Of a stretch of DNA of 64,000 nucleotides, positions 26,370-34,021 are shown one piece after another (position 1 is the stretch's first letter; each line of letters begins with the position of its first letter). A program made the translations under genes and the position numbers. The stretch is from assembly GCA_016716265.1 (NCBI GenBank), contig JADJWQ010000002.1:1270047-1334046 (forward strand), read 5' to 3'. The notes beneath the pieces are model-generated. The model ran no database searches and was not told the DNA's origin. It was given only the letters and a program-made list of their open reading frames with translations. Source of the DNA: Planctomycetota bacterium (GTDB lineage Bacteria > Planctomycetota > UBA1135 > UBA2386).

Positions 26370-27950
26370 ATGCGTTCTCTGTACACTCTCGCCGCCATCG
26401 CGGCCCTCTCGGTGGCCGCATCGGCCCAGTTGTCGCTGACGACGACGTTCGCCAACAACAACGGCGGCGCCGCCGGCGGCGCGGTCTACTTCAACCTGAC
26501 TGCGCTGACGTCCATCAACGTCGTCGCCCTCGACATCAACACCTCACTCGCCGTCGGCAACCCCGCGTCACTGGACGTCTACCTCGTGCCGGGTGGCACC
26601 TGGGTCGGCAACGCGAGCAACGCGGCGTACTGGGGCACTCCGATCCTGGCAGGCCAGGCCTACGTCGGCGCCGGTGTCGGCCAGCCGTCGAACGTCGTGT
26701 TCAGCAGCGCCCTGCCGCTGGCCGCGGGCCAGTACGCGGTCGCTCTCGTCAACAACGGTGCGGCGCACGCCTACACGACCGGCGGTACGGGCTTCCCGCT
26801 GACCTACGCGGACGCCAACCTGCAGCTCGACCTCGGCGGCGCCTCGAACGTCCCGTTCACCGGCACCCCGTTCTCGCCGCGCGTGTGGAACGGCACCGTG
26901 TACTACACGCTCGGCGGCGGCGGCACCTTCGCCCGCGCGTCGGCGTCGGGCACCGGCTGCGGCGCCGCCCCGCTCGGTGACGGCACCTTCTACGAGCTGT
27001 TCGACGGCATCGCGAGCAACTTCGACCTCTCCAACACCGGCTTCACGCTGAACTGGACCGGCAACGGCTACGCGTTCGTCCCCGGCGCCAGCGCCATCGT
27101 CCCGCCGACCGGCGCCGGTCCGATCGCCCTCGGCGACGACCAGACGGTCGCCGTCCAGCTGCCGTTCTCGCTGCCCTCGCCGCAGGGCTTGAACAACCGG
27201 GTGTGGCTGTGCTCGAACGGCTTCATGTCGTTCCAGTCGACGACCAACGCCGACTTCAGCGAGTCGGTCGCCGAGTTGCTCAGCGCGCAGACCCGACTCT
27301 GCTTCCTCTGGGACGACCTGAACCCGGGCGCCGGCGGCACCGTCGATGGCGAGGTCGACGTCAACGGCGTGTTCCACATCACGTTCACGAACGTGCCCGA
27401 GTTCGGCGGCACCAACCAGAACAACGTGCAGGTCTCGCTGCAGTCCAACGGCACGATCGAGGTCAAGTACGGCAGCATCGCGCTGCTCGACTGCCTGGTC
27501 GGCCTGAGCACCGGCAACGGCGCGACCGATCCGGGTGGCATCGACATCTCCGCCGCGAGCCCGTTCATGTTCACGACCGGCTTCGCGCAGGCCGCCCTCG
27601 GCCTGGCGGTCGTCGATCGCCCGATCATCGGCACCACGGCCAACACGCAGGTCTCGGGCATCCGCCCCGCCACCGCGCTCGCCGGCGCCATGAACTACGG
27701 CACGCCCTTCCCGACGCCGCTCGACCTGACGGCGCTCCGCGCGCCGGGCTGCTTGATCTACACGCAGCCGCTGTTCAGCCAGGGCTTCGCGACCGGCGCC
27801 CCGACCGCGCTGGTCGGCATCCCGATCCCGAACCTGCCGGTCCTGGTCGGCGTCAGCCTCGACCAGCAGGCCGCGGTCGCCGACTTCTCCTACAACGCCC
27901 TGGGCGTCGCGACGTCGGGCGTCGTGACCTGGTTGATCGGCGACGTCTGA
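26370..27950 (+). CDS. Secreted beta-rich protein, paralogue 2 (WDDLNPG family)
   Basis: A 526-residue secreted protein, close in layout to paralogue 1: signal peptide ending VAASAQ, module A (LSLTTTFANNNGG... to SPRVWNGTVYYTLGGG), module B (GTGCG...FYELFDG, WLCSNGFMSFQS, CFLWDDLNPGAGGTVDGEVD, NNVQVSLQSNGTIEVKYGS, DCLVGLSTGNGATDPGGIDIS) and module C (RAPGCLIYTQ...GVATSGVVTWLIGDV). The shared WDDLNPG and VQVSLQ blocks are nearly identical to those of paralogue 1, so the two arose by tandem duplication. GAGG lies 9 nt before the ATG. Function unknown; a surface-exposed or extracellular structural or binding role is inferred from secretion and composition. Confidence 0.82.
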   Translation: MRSLYTLAAIAALSVAASAQLSLTTTFANNNGGAAGGAVYFNLTALTSINVVALDINTSLAVGNPASLDVYLVPGGTWVGNASNAAYWGTPILAGQAYVGAGVGQPSNVVFSSALPLAAGQYAVALVNNGAAHAYTTGGTGFPLTYADANLQLDLGGASNVPFTGTPFSPRVWNGTVYYTLGGGGTFARASASGTGCGAAPLGDGTFYELFDGIASNFDLSNTGFTLNWTGNGYAFVPGASAIVPPTGAGPIALGDDQTVAVQLPFSLPSPQGLNNRVWLCSNGFMSFQSTTNADFSESVAELLSAQTRLCFLWDDLNPGAGGTVDGEVDVNGVFHITFTNVPEFGGTNQNNVQVSLQSNGTIEVKYGSIALLDCLVGLSTGNGATDPGGIDISAASPFMFTTGFAQAALGLAVVDRPIIGTTANTQVSGIRPATALAGAMNYGTPFPTPLDLTALRAPGCLIYTQPLFSQGFATGAPTALVGIPIPNLPVLVGVSLDQQAAVADFSYNALGVATSGVVTWLIGDV

Positions 27951-27989
27951 TCGCAACGTCCGATCGGTGACACCCGATCGGTCGGGCGC

Positions 27990-28015
27990 GGCGCACCGCG
28001 GTCTCGCGGTGTGCC
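27990..28015 (+). terminator. Hairpin downstream of paralogue 2
   Basis: GGCGCACCGCG (27990-28000) pairs with CGCGGTGTGCC (28005-28015) around a GTCT loop with one G-U pair, 40 bp after the stop. CGTCT follows rather than a U tract. A second stem, CGCGGGGAG/CTCCCCGCG (28029-28052), comes right after. Likely the end of the paralogue 2 transcript. Confidence 0.45.
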
Positions 28016-28144
28016 CGTCTCCGATCCGCGCGGGGAGTTCAGGCTCCCCGCGAACGCGTGAGCCGGATCCGCCCGCGGGTCCGGCTCGCGTCGTTTCGGG
28101 ACCGGGTGACCCGGTCGCGAATCGCTCCGGCTCGATCCGTCGCG

Positions 28145-28150
28145 TAGCCT
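28145..28150 (+). promoter_or_regulatory. -10-like TAGCCT box, probable leaderless promoter of dcd-like gene
   Basis: TAGCCT ends 8 nt before the ATG at 28159 and no Shine-Dalgarno is present. The geometry implies transcription starting at or near the A of the ATG. Confidence 0.45.
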
Positions 28151-28158
28151 CTGCGGCC

Positions 28159-29283
28159 ATGCAGCACGGCATCCTGGTGCGGCAGGACATCGCGGCGCTG
28201 ATCGCCGGTGGGTCGCTCGTCAGCAACCCGGCCATCGCCCCGGCCCAGATCCAGCCCGCGAGCCTCGACCTCCGCCTCGCGACGCTCGGCTACCGCGTGC
28301 GCAGCGGCTTCCTGCCCGAGACCGCGACCGTCGCCGAGCGGCTCGAGGAGACGCTGCTCTACCGCTTCGACCTGACCGACGGCGCGGTCCTCGAGCGCGG
28401 CCACTGCTACGTGTTCCCGCTGCTCGAGCGCATCGCGAAGCCGTTGCCATACCTCGTGCGCGCGAACCCGAAGTCGTCGACCGGCCGGCTCGACCTGTTC
28501 ACGCGCCTGCTCGCCGACCGCTGCGGCCGCTTCGAGCAGGCCCCACCGGGCTACACCGGCCCGTTGTTCCTCGAGGTCGTGCCGCGCTCGTTCCCGGTCC
28601 GCGTCCGCACCGGCCTGTCGCTGACGCAGATCCGCTTCGTCGCCGGCGAGCCGCTGCTCGACGACGACGCGCTGCGCGCCGAGTACGCGCGCGCACCGCT
28701 GCTGTTCCGCGACGACGGCAGCCCGATCCCGCTCGCGGAGGTCCGGATCGACGGGGGCCTCTGCATGGGCATCGCGCTGCGCCGTGACCGCGAGGTCACC
28801 GGCCCGGTCGGCTACGAGGCGCGCAACTACACCGCCATCGTCGACCTCGACGCGCTCGACGCCCACGACTGGCAGGGCTTCTTCCGCGCCATCCCCGAGC
28901 CATCGCGCGGGCGGCTGATCGTCGAGCCGGAGGCGTTCTACATCTTCGCCAGCAAGCAGCGGGTCCGTATCCCGCGTCACCTCGCGGCCGAGATGGACGC
29001 CTACGACGTCGGCATGGGCGAGCTGCGCACCAACTACGCCGGCTTCTTCGACAATGGCTTCGGCGGCGAGCGTGGGACGCGCGCGGTGCTCGAGGTCCGC
29101 CCGCACGACGTGCCGTTCCTGGTCGAGGACGGGCAGGTGTTCTTCAAGCTGCGGTTCTTCCAGAGCCTCCGCGAGCCGTCGGTCGCCTACGGCGAGGGCG
29201 GGCTCGGCTCGCACTACCAGGGGCAGGCGCTGCGGCTGAGCAAGCACTTCCGCCGCACGGACGGCGGTTCGGCGCCGGGCTGA
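28159..29283 (+). CDS. dcd: 2'-deoxycytidine 5'-triphosphate deaminase, long form
   Basis: A 374-residue cytoplasmic protein, about twice the length of E. coli Dcd, with two dCTP-deaminase/dUTPase-like beta barrels. The N-terminal half has IQPASLDLRLATLGYRV, VRANPKSSTGRLDLFTRLL and GPLFLEVVPRSFPVRVRTGLSLTQIRF. The C-terminal half repeats the theme with FYIFASKQRVRIPRHLAAEM and MGELRTNYAGFFDNGFGG...RAVLEVRPHDVPFLVEDGQ. It makes dUTP for thymidylate synthesis. The long two-barrel architecture is the alternative DCD family known from alphaproteobacteria and others. The start is the first ATG of the domain, 8 nt after a TAGCCT box. Its position between two secreted paralogues looks accidental. 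Confidence 0.88.
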   Translation: MQHGILVRQDIAALIAGGSLVSNPAIAPAQIQPASLDLRLATLGYRVRSGFLPETATVAERLEETLLYRFDLTDGAVLERGHCYVFPLLERIAKPLPYLVRANPKSSTGRLDLFTRLLADRCGRFEQAPPGYTGPLFLEVVPRSFPVRVRTGLSLTQIRFVAGEPLLDDDALRAEYARAPLLFRDDGSPIPLAEVRIDGGLCMGIALRRDREVTGPVGYEARNYTAIVDLDALDAHDWQGFFRAIPEPSRGRLIVEPEAFYIFASKQRVRIPRHLAAEMDAYDVGMGELRTNYAGFFDNGFGGERGTRAVLEVRPHDVPFLVEDGQVFFKLRFFQSLREPSVAYGEGGLGSHYQGQALRLSKHFRRTDGGSAPG

Positions 29284-29326
29284 ACCGCACCGTCCCCCGC
29301 CGGGCCACTACGGCGGAGCCACCACC

Positions 29327-29356
29327 TCGACCGGATCACGGCCTGACCGTTACATT
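29327..29356 (+). promoter_or_regulatory. Candidate promoter TCGACC-18-TACATT
   Basis: TCGACC (29327-29332) and TACATT (29351-29356) are separated by 18 nt. The -10 lies about 40 nt before the GTG of paralogue 3. The partial match to sigma-70 consensus makes this moderately likely. Confidence 0.4.
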
Positions 29357-29396
29357 GGGCCAGCTCCGACTCTCTCTACTGCAACGAGGACTCCCC

Positions 29397-30473
29397 GTGC
29401 GCCATCTCCCCTCGGTTCTCGCCATCGCCGCGCTCGCGGCCAGCGCGCCGGCCCAGCTCGCCAGCTACTCGCAGTTCGGCAGCGGCTGCGGCGGCACCGG
29501 TGCGTCGAGCTACTACGAGCTGTTCAACGGCGGCAACTTCGACCTGTCGAATCTGACGCCCGGCATCCTGCACCTGTGGAACGGCACGACCTACGCGGTC
29601 GTTCCCGCCGCCGGGCCGATGTACATGCCGACCGGGACCCCGATCACGTTCGGCGACGACCAGGTCCAGACGATCTCGCTGCCGTTCCCGGTGCCGACGA
29701 CGGTGGGAACGATCAACTCGATCGACGTCTGCTCCAATGGCTACATCTGGTTGCAGACCAACCCGACAGCCGACTACACGCCGAGCGTAGGAGAGTTCCT
29801 CTCGCAGGGGCCCCGCTTCTGCGCGGCCTGGCACGACCTCAATCCGTCGTCGTCCGGCGGCGGTGCGATGTACGCCGAGACCGATCCGGCGACCGGCAAG
29901 TTCGTCGTCTGCTGGGAGAACGTCCCCGAGTATCCCGCGACCGGCGCGAACACCTTGCAGGTCGCGTTCGACCCGTCCGGCAACGTCGAGTTCCGCTACG
30001 GCAACTGCACGTTCGCCGGGACGGGCCTGGTCGGCTACTCGCCGGGCAACAACGGCGCGGACCCGGGCCCGATGGACATCTCGGCGATCACCGGCTTCTC
30101 GCTCGGCACCGGGATCCCGCACCTGGCCCTGGTCCCGGTGACGCGTCCGGTGATCGGCCAGACCGCGATCTCGCAGACGCGCTACATCCGCCCCGGCTCG
30201 CTGTCGGGGGTCGCCCGCTACGGCGTCCGGGCTCCGAGCCCGATCTCGCTCGCCGGCATCGGCGCGCCCGGCTGTGACCTGCTGGTGCCAGGGCTCGCCG
30301 GCGTGCCGTTCGCGACCGCCGGCACGGCTGCGAACAACCCGTTGCCGATCCCGCAGATCCCCGGCATCGCCGGCGTCGTGCTCGACATGCAGTCGATCGT
30401 GCTCAGCCCCGCCGCCAACGCGCTGGGCGTGGCGCTGTCGAACGGCGTGAGCTACACCATCAACGTGAACTGA
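29397..30473 (+). CDS. Secreted beta-rich protein, paralogue 3 (short form)
   Basis: A 358-residue secreted protein that lacks module A of its two neighbours. The signal peptide (ends SAPAQ) is followed at once by module B: FGSGCGGTGASSYYELFNGG, DVCSNGYIWLQT, FCAAWHDLNPSSSGGG (WHDLNP for WDDLNP), NTLQVAFDPSGNVEFRYGNCTFAGTGLVGYSPGNNGADPG and MDISAI. The C-terminal module C reads GAPGCDLLVPG...LGVALSNGVSYTINVN. The start is GTG at 29397 with GAGGA 6 nt upstream. It fits the same unknown surface or extracellular family and shows that module B plus C is the minimal unit. Confidence 0.82.
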   Translation: MRHLPSVLAIAALAASAPAQLASYSQFGSGCGGTGASSYYELFNGGNFDLSNLTPGILHLWNGTTYAVVPAAGPMYMPTGTPITFGDDQVQTISLPFPVPTTVGTINSIDVCSNGYIWLQTNPTADYTPSVGEFLSQGPRFCAAWHDLNPSSSGGGAMYAETDPATGKFVVCWENVPEYPATGANTLQVAFDPSGNVEFRYGNCTFAGTGLVGYSPGNNGADPGPMDISAITGFSLGTGIPHLALVPVTRPVIGQTAISQTRYIRPGSLSGVARYGVRAPSPISLAGIGAPGCDLLVPGLAGVPFATAGTAANNPLPIPQIPGIAGVVLDMQSIVLSPAANALGVALSNGVSYTINVN

Positions 30474-30474
30474 C

Positions 30475-30489
30475 GCCGCGACTCGCGGC
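30475..30489 (+). terminator. Small hairpin after paralogue 3
   Basis: GCCGCG/CGCGGC around a 3-nt loop begins 2 bp after the stop codon. There is no U tract. Weak terminator candidate. Confidence 0.3.
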
Positions 30490-30507
30490 ACCTCCGACAT
30501 GCTCTGA

Positions 30508-30678
30508 GTGATCCAGCAGCAGGGCAGGCGTGGCCTCGCCTTCACCGCCCTGGCGGCCGGCGGCATCCTCGCCGCGGATGCGGCGCTGCGCGGCCGACCG
30601 CTGCCCTGGCCGGCCCTCGCGTTGCTCGGCATCGTGACGGCGATCGGCCTGCTCTGGCCACGGCGGAAGCGCTGCTGA
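30508..30678 (+). CDS. Possible 56-residue two-helix membrane protein
   Basis: A short frame from GTG at 30508 to TGA at 30678. It has a basic N-terminus (QQQGRRG), a hydrophobic segment (LAFTALAAGGILAADAA), a short loop with GRPLPW, a second hydrophobic segment (ALALLGIVTAIGLLW) and a basic tail PRRKRC. The charge pattern suits a hairpin with both ends inside the cell. No convincing Shine-Dalgarno is seen and no homologue is recognised, so it may be spurious. Confidence 0.35.
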   Translation: MIQQQGRRGLAFTALAAGGILAADAALRGRPLPWPALALLGIVTAIGLLWPRRKRC

Positions 30679-30757
30679 TCGGATCGGCTCGCGCGCGCGA
30701 CCACCGCGCGCGGATGCCCGGGTTGCGCCGTGGCGCCGCGCCGGCCCGGGCGCTCAA

Positions 30758-31831
30758 ATGGCCGGCATGTCGAGCACGGAGGCCGGTTCCTTCCCCTCGG
30801 TCCAAGGCAGTCGGCGCAGCAGCGCGGTCCTGATCACCGGCGCTGGCGGCGAGGTCGGGCACGGCCTGATCCGTGCCCTGCACGACCGCGGCCGCCGCGA
30901 CATCGTCGCGATCGACCTGCGCGACCTCGATCCCGACATCCGCGCGATGTGCATGCAGACCGTCGTCGGCGACATCTGCGACGCGATGCTGCTCGGACGG
31001 CTGTTGGCGATGTTCGAGCTGCGTGAGATCTACCACCTCGCTGCACTGCTGTCGACGCGCGCCGAGTTCACGCCGGAGACCGCACACGACGTCAACGTCG
31101 GTGGGACGCTCGGCCTCCTGCGCCTCGCGGCCGAGCAGGCGCGCAGCCACGGCCAGCCGGTCAAGTTCGTGTTCCCGAGCTCCATTGCAGCGCACGGGCT
31201 GCCGGACCTCGCGACGAAGACGGCGGCGGGCACGATCCGCTGGGACCAGCACCTGACGCCGACCACGATGTACGGCTGCAACAAGCTCGCCTGCGAGCAC
31301 CTCGGCCGCTACTACATGCACCACTACCGGCAGCTCGCGAAGGACCGCGTCCCCGACCTCGTCGACTTCCGCTGCCTGCGCTACCCCGGGTTGATCAGCG
31401 CCGACACCGTGCCGTCGGGTGGCACCAGCGACTACGGGCCGGAGATGATCCACGCGGCAGCACGCGGCGAGCACTACGCCTGCTTCGTGCGCGAGGACAC
31501 CCGCATCCCGTTCCTGACGATGCCGGACGCGATCGACGCCACGCTGCAGCTCGCCGACATCGACCGCCGCAAGCTGAGCACGCCGATCTACAACCTCACC
31601 GCGTTCAGCCCGACCGCCGGCGAGTTCGCGGCGCTCGTGCGCGAGCACTTCCCGGCCGCCGATATCACGTTCGAGCCCGACCTGCAGCGCCAGGCGATCG
31701 TCGACTCGTGGCCGGTCGACGTCGACGATGCCCCGGCGCGCCGCGACTTCGGCTTCGCGCCCAAGCACGATCTCGACAGCGCCTTCCGCGACTACCTCGT
31801 GCCGCGCATCCGCGCACGCTACGCGCGGTGA
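30758..31831 (+). CDS. SDR-type L-threonine 3-dehydrogenase-like epimerase-family protein
   Basis: A 357-residue cytoplasmic NAD-dependent extended short-chain dehydrogenase. It has the Rossmann motif ITGAGGEVGHG near residue 26, LAALLS, the serine of the catalytic triad in FPSSIAAHGLPD, the YxxxK pair in TMYGCNKLACEH, and RYPGLISADTVPSGGTSDYGPEMIHAA, which resembles the signature of the GalE-like L-threonine 3-dehydrogenases. That enzyme oxidises threonine to 2-amino-3-ketobutyrate. The stop overlaps the GTG of a threonine dehydratase-like gene (GTGA), which supports a role in threonine breakdown. The N-terminal ATG at 30758 gives about 22 residues before the domain; the second ATG four codons on is possible. 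Confidence 0.82.
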   Translation: MAGMSSTEAGSFPSVQGSRRSSAVLITGAGGEVGHGLIRALHDRGRRDIVAIDLRDLDPDIRAMCMQTVVGDICDAMLLGRLLAMFELREIYHLAALLSTRAEFTPETAHDVNVGGTLGLLRLAAEQARSHGQPVKFVFPSSIAAHGLPDLATKTAAGTIRWDQHLTPTTMYGCNKLACEHLGRYYMHHYRQLAKDRVPDLVDFRCLRYPGLISADTVPSGGTSDYGPEMIHAAARGEHYACFVREDTRIPFLTMPDAIDATLQLADIDRRKLSTPIYNLTAFSPTAGEFAALVREHFPAADITFEPDLQRQAIVDSWPVDVDDAPARRDFGFAPKHDLDSAFRDYLVPRIRARYAR

Positions 31832-32859
31832 ACGCGGACCGCACCCGCGCGCCGGCCGCCACCGAGCCGCCGTTCGACCTCGCGGCGATCCGCGCCAACC
31901 GCGAGCGGCTCGGCGCGCTCGTCAAGACGACGCCGGTATGGCGTTGGGACACCGACGTCACGCGACGGCGCTTCGGCGACCGCGTCGAGCTGTTCGTCAA
32001 GCTCGAGCTCTGGCAGCACACCGGCAGCTTCAAGCCGCGCGGCGCGCTGACCGTCATGCAGCAGCTCGACGCCGCGGCGCTCCAGCGCGGCGTGACCGCC
32101 TTCAGCGCCGGCAACCACGCGCTCGCCGTCGCCTACGCGGCGCGCTGCCTCGGTACGTCGGCGAAGGTCGTGATGCCGGCGACCGCGAACCCCGGCCGGA
32201 TCGCCGCGGTGCGCGCCGCCGGGACCGAGGTGGTCCTGGTGCCCACCGTGCACGCGGCGCGCGACGAGGTCGAGCGGATCGCAGCGACCGAGGCCCGCAG
32301 CTTCGTGCACCCGTTCGAGGGGCCGGGCATCGCGCTCGGCACCGCGACGCTCGGGCTCGAGCTCGCCGAGCAGGTCGACGGGCTGGACGCGGTCATCGTG
32401 CCGATCGGCGGTGGCGGCCTGTGTGCCGGAGTCGCGACCGCGCTCGCGCTGGCGCAGCCGAGCTGTCGCGTGATCGGCGTCGAGCCGCGCGGCGCCGACA
32501 CGATGCACCGCAGCTTCGCGGCCGGCTCGCCGCAGGCGATCGACGCGGTCCGCACGATCGCGGACAGCCTCGGCGCGCCGCGCGCCGAGCCGTACTCCTT
32601 CGCGCTGTGCCGCCGCGCGGTCGCCGAGCTCGCCGCGGTCGACGATGCCGACCTCGCCGCGGCCATGCGACTCCTGTTCCAGGACCTGAAGCTCGCGGTC
32701 GAGCCCGCCGGCGCCGCGACGACGGCCGCCGCGTTCGGACCGCTGGGCGACGCGCTGAGCGGTCGCGTCGCGCTGATCCTGTGCGGCGCCAACACCGACG
32801 TCGCGTCGTTCTTCGCGCAGGTCGACCGCAGCGCGACGCCGCGCTGGCTCGGCGCCTGA
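31828..32859 (+). CDS. Threonine/serine dehydratase-like PLP enzyme
   Basis: A 343-residue fold-type II PLP enzyme. The PLP lysine is in HTGSFKPRGAL (near residue 70), with FSAGNHALAVAYAA, the phosphate-binding glycine loop IGGGGLCAG and a C-terminal ILCGANTD. It lacks an ACT regulatory domain, so it is the catabolic or unregulated type. It would deaminate threonine to 2-oxobutyrate or serine to pyruvate; a serine racemase-like activity is possible. It overlaps the upstream threonine-dehydrogenase-like gene by 4 nt, so two competing threonine-degrading activities are made together. The start is GTG at 31828. Confidence 0.88.
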   Translation: MNADRTRAPAATEPPFDLAAIRANRERLGALVKTTPVWRWDTDVTRRRFGDRVELFVKLELWQHTGSFKPRGALTVMQQLDAAALQRGVTAFSAGNHALAVAYAARCLGTSAKVVMPATANPGRIAAVRAAGTEVVLVPTVHAARDEVERIAATEARSFVHPFEGPGIALGTATLGLELAEQVDGLDAVIVPIGGGGLCAGVATALALAQPSCRVIGVEPRGADTMHRSFAAGSPQAIDAVRTIADSLGAPRAEPYSFALCRRAVAELAAVDDADLAAAMRLLFQDLKLAVEPAGAATTAAAFGPLGDALSGRVALILCGANTDVASFFAQVDRSATPRWLGA

Positions 32860-32892
32860 TCCGCTCGCTGGCGGGGCGAGGTGAGCCCGCGG

Positions 32893-33903
32893 TCACTCGA
32901 CGAGCTTCGCACGCACGCGCTCGAGCAGGCGCTTCGTCGCCAGGATGCCGTCCTCCTCGCCGAGGCCGTCGCCCTCGAACTCGACGCCGACGAAGCCACG
33001 GTAGCCGGCGTCGACGACGACCCGCAGCATCCGCAGGTAGTCGATCGTCGTCTCCTCGCCGCGGTCGTCGAACGCGTAGCTCTTCGCACTGACGGCCTTC
33101 GCGAACGGCATCAGCTCGGCGACCCCGCGGTAGCGGTCGTACTCCTCGTCCGGTCCGACGCGGAAGTTGCCGAAGTCCGGCAGCGTGCCGCAGCGCTCGT
33201 GGTCGACGAGCCGCATGACGCCGGCGAGCCACGCACCGTTCGACGACAGGCCGCCGTGGTTCTCGACGATCACGTTCAGGCCGAGCTCCGCCGCGTGCTC
33301 TGTGAGCCGCCGCAGGCCGTCCGCCGCGAGCTTCTGCTGCTCCTCGAAGCTGCCCGAGCTCTCCGCGTTCACGCGGATCGAGTGGCAGCCGAGCACCTTC
33401 GCGGCGGCGAGCCACGGCCGGTGTCGCTCGACGGTGCGCTCGCGGCGCGCCGCGTCCGCGTGACCGAGCGCGCCGAGCCCGTCGCACATGATCAGCAGGC
33501 TGCGGACGCCGGCGTCGTCGGCCGCCTTGCGCAGCTCGGCGACGTAGCGTTCGTCGCGCACCTGCTCGAGGAAGAAGCTGTTGACGTACTCGATCCCCTC
33601 GAACCCGAGCCGCGCGGCGAGCGCCGCGAAGCCCAGGTTGTCGAGCCGCGGCTCGGCCTCCCCGCGCAGCCGCCGGTGCAGCGACCATTGCGCCAGCGAG
33701 ATCCGGAACAGCGGCGCGTCGGCCGCGCGCCGGGTCTCCGTGGCGGACTCCTGGGCCGGCGTCGCGGCCGGCTCCACCGCCGGTCGCGCCGGTCGCACCG
33801 GCTCCTGCGGCTCGCGGCTGCCGCCCGGCCGTGCGGCGAACGGGAGTCCGAGGGCGGCTACCGAGGTAGCCAGGAAGCGGCGGCGATCGAGGTCCGGTGC
33901 CAA
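32893..33903 (-). CDS. Tat-exported sugar phosphate isomerase/epimerase-like TIM barrel
   Basis: A 336-residue protein with a twin-arginine signal (DRRRFLATSVAALGLPFA) and a Pro/Ala/Glu-rich tether to about residue 65. A xylose-isomerase-like TIM barrel follows, with metal-ligand type phrases IEYVNSFF, SIRVNAESSG, LNVIVENHGG, TLPDFGNFRV, AVSAKSYAFDD and GVEFEGDG. Planctomycetes carry many such exported barrels of unknown sugar specificity. The start is TTG at 33903, supported by the Tat motif directly after it and GGAG about 10 nt upstream. It converges on the dehydratase gene with a 33-bp gap and diverges from the next gene. Confidence 0.83.
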   Translation of the reverse strand: MAPDLDRRRFLATSVAALGLPFAARPGGSREPQEPVRPARPAVEPAATPAQESATETRRAADAPLFRISLAQWSLHRRLRGEAEPRLDNLGFAALAARLGFEGIEYVNSFFLEQVRDERYVAELRKAADDAGVRSLLIMCDGLGALGHADAARRERTVERHRPWLAAAKVLGCHSIRVNAESSGSFEEQQKLAADGLRRLTEHAAELGLNVIVENHGGLSSNGAWLAGVMRLVDHERCGTLPDFGNFRVGPDEEYDRYRGVAELMPFAKAVSAKSYAFDDRGEETTIDYLRMLRVVVDAGYRGFVGVEFEGDGLGEEDGILATKRLLERVRAKLVE

Positions 33904-34021
33904 GCGGGGCGACTCCGTGCGAGGGAAGCCCGCGACGTTAGTCGGGCGCCCCGCGGGGATCCACCCGAGCGCGACCCGGGGCCGCGGCGGAGGACCCTTG
34001 GCCGCACCGGACCCCGCCCCG

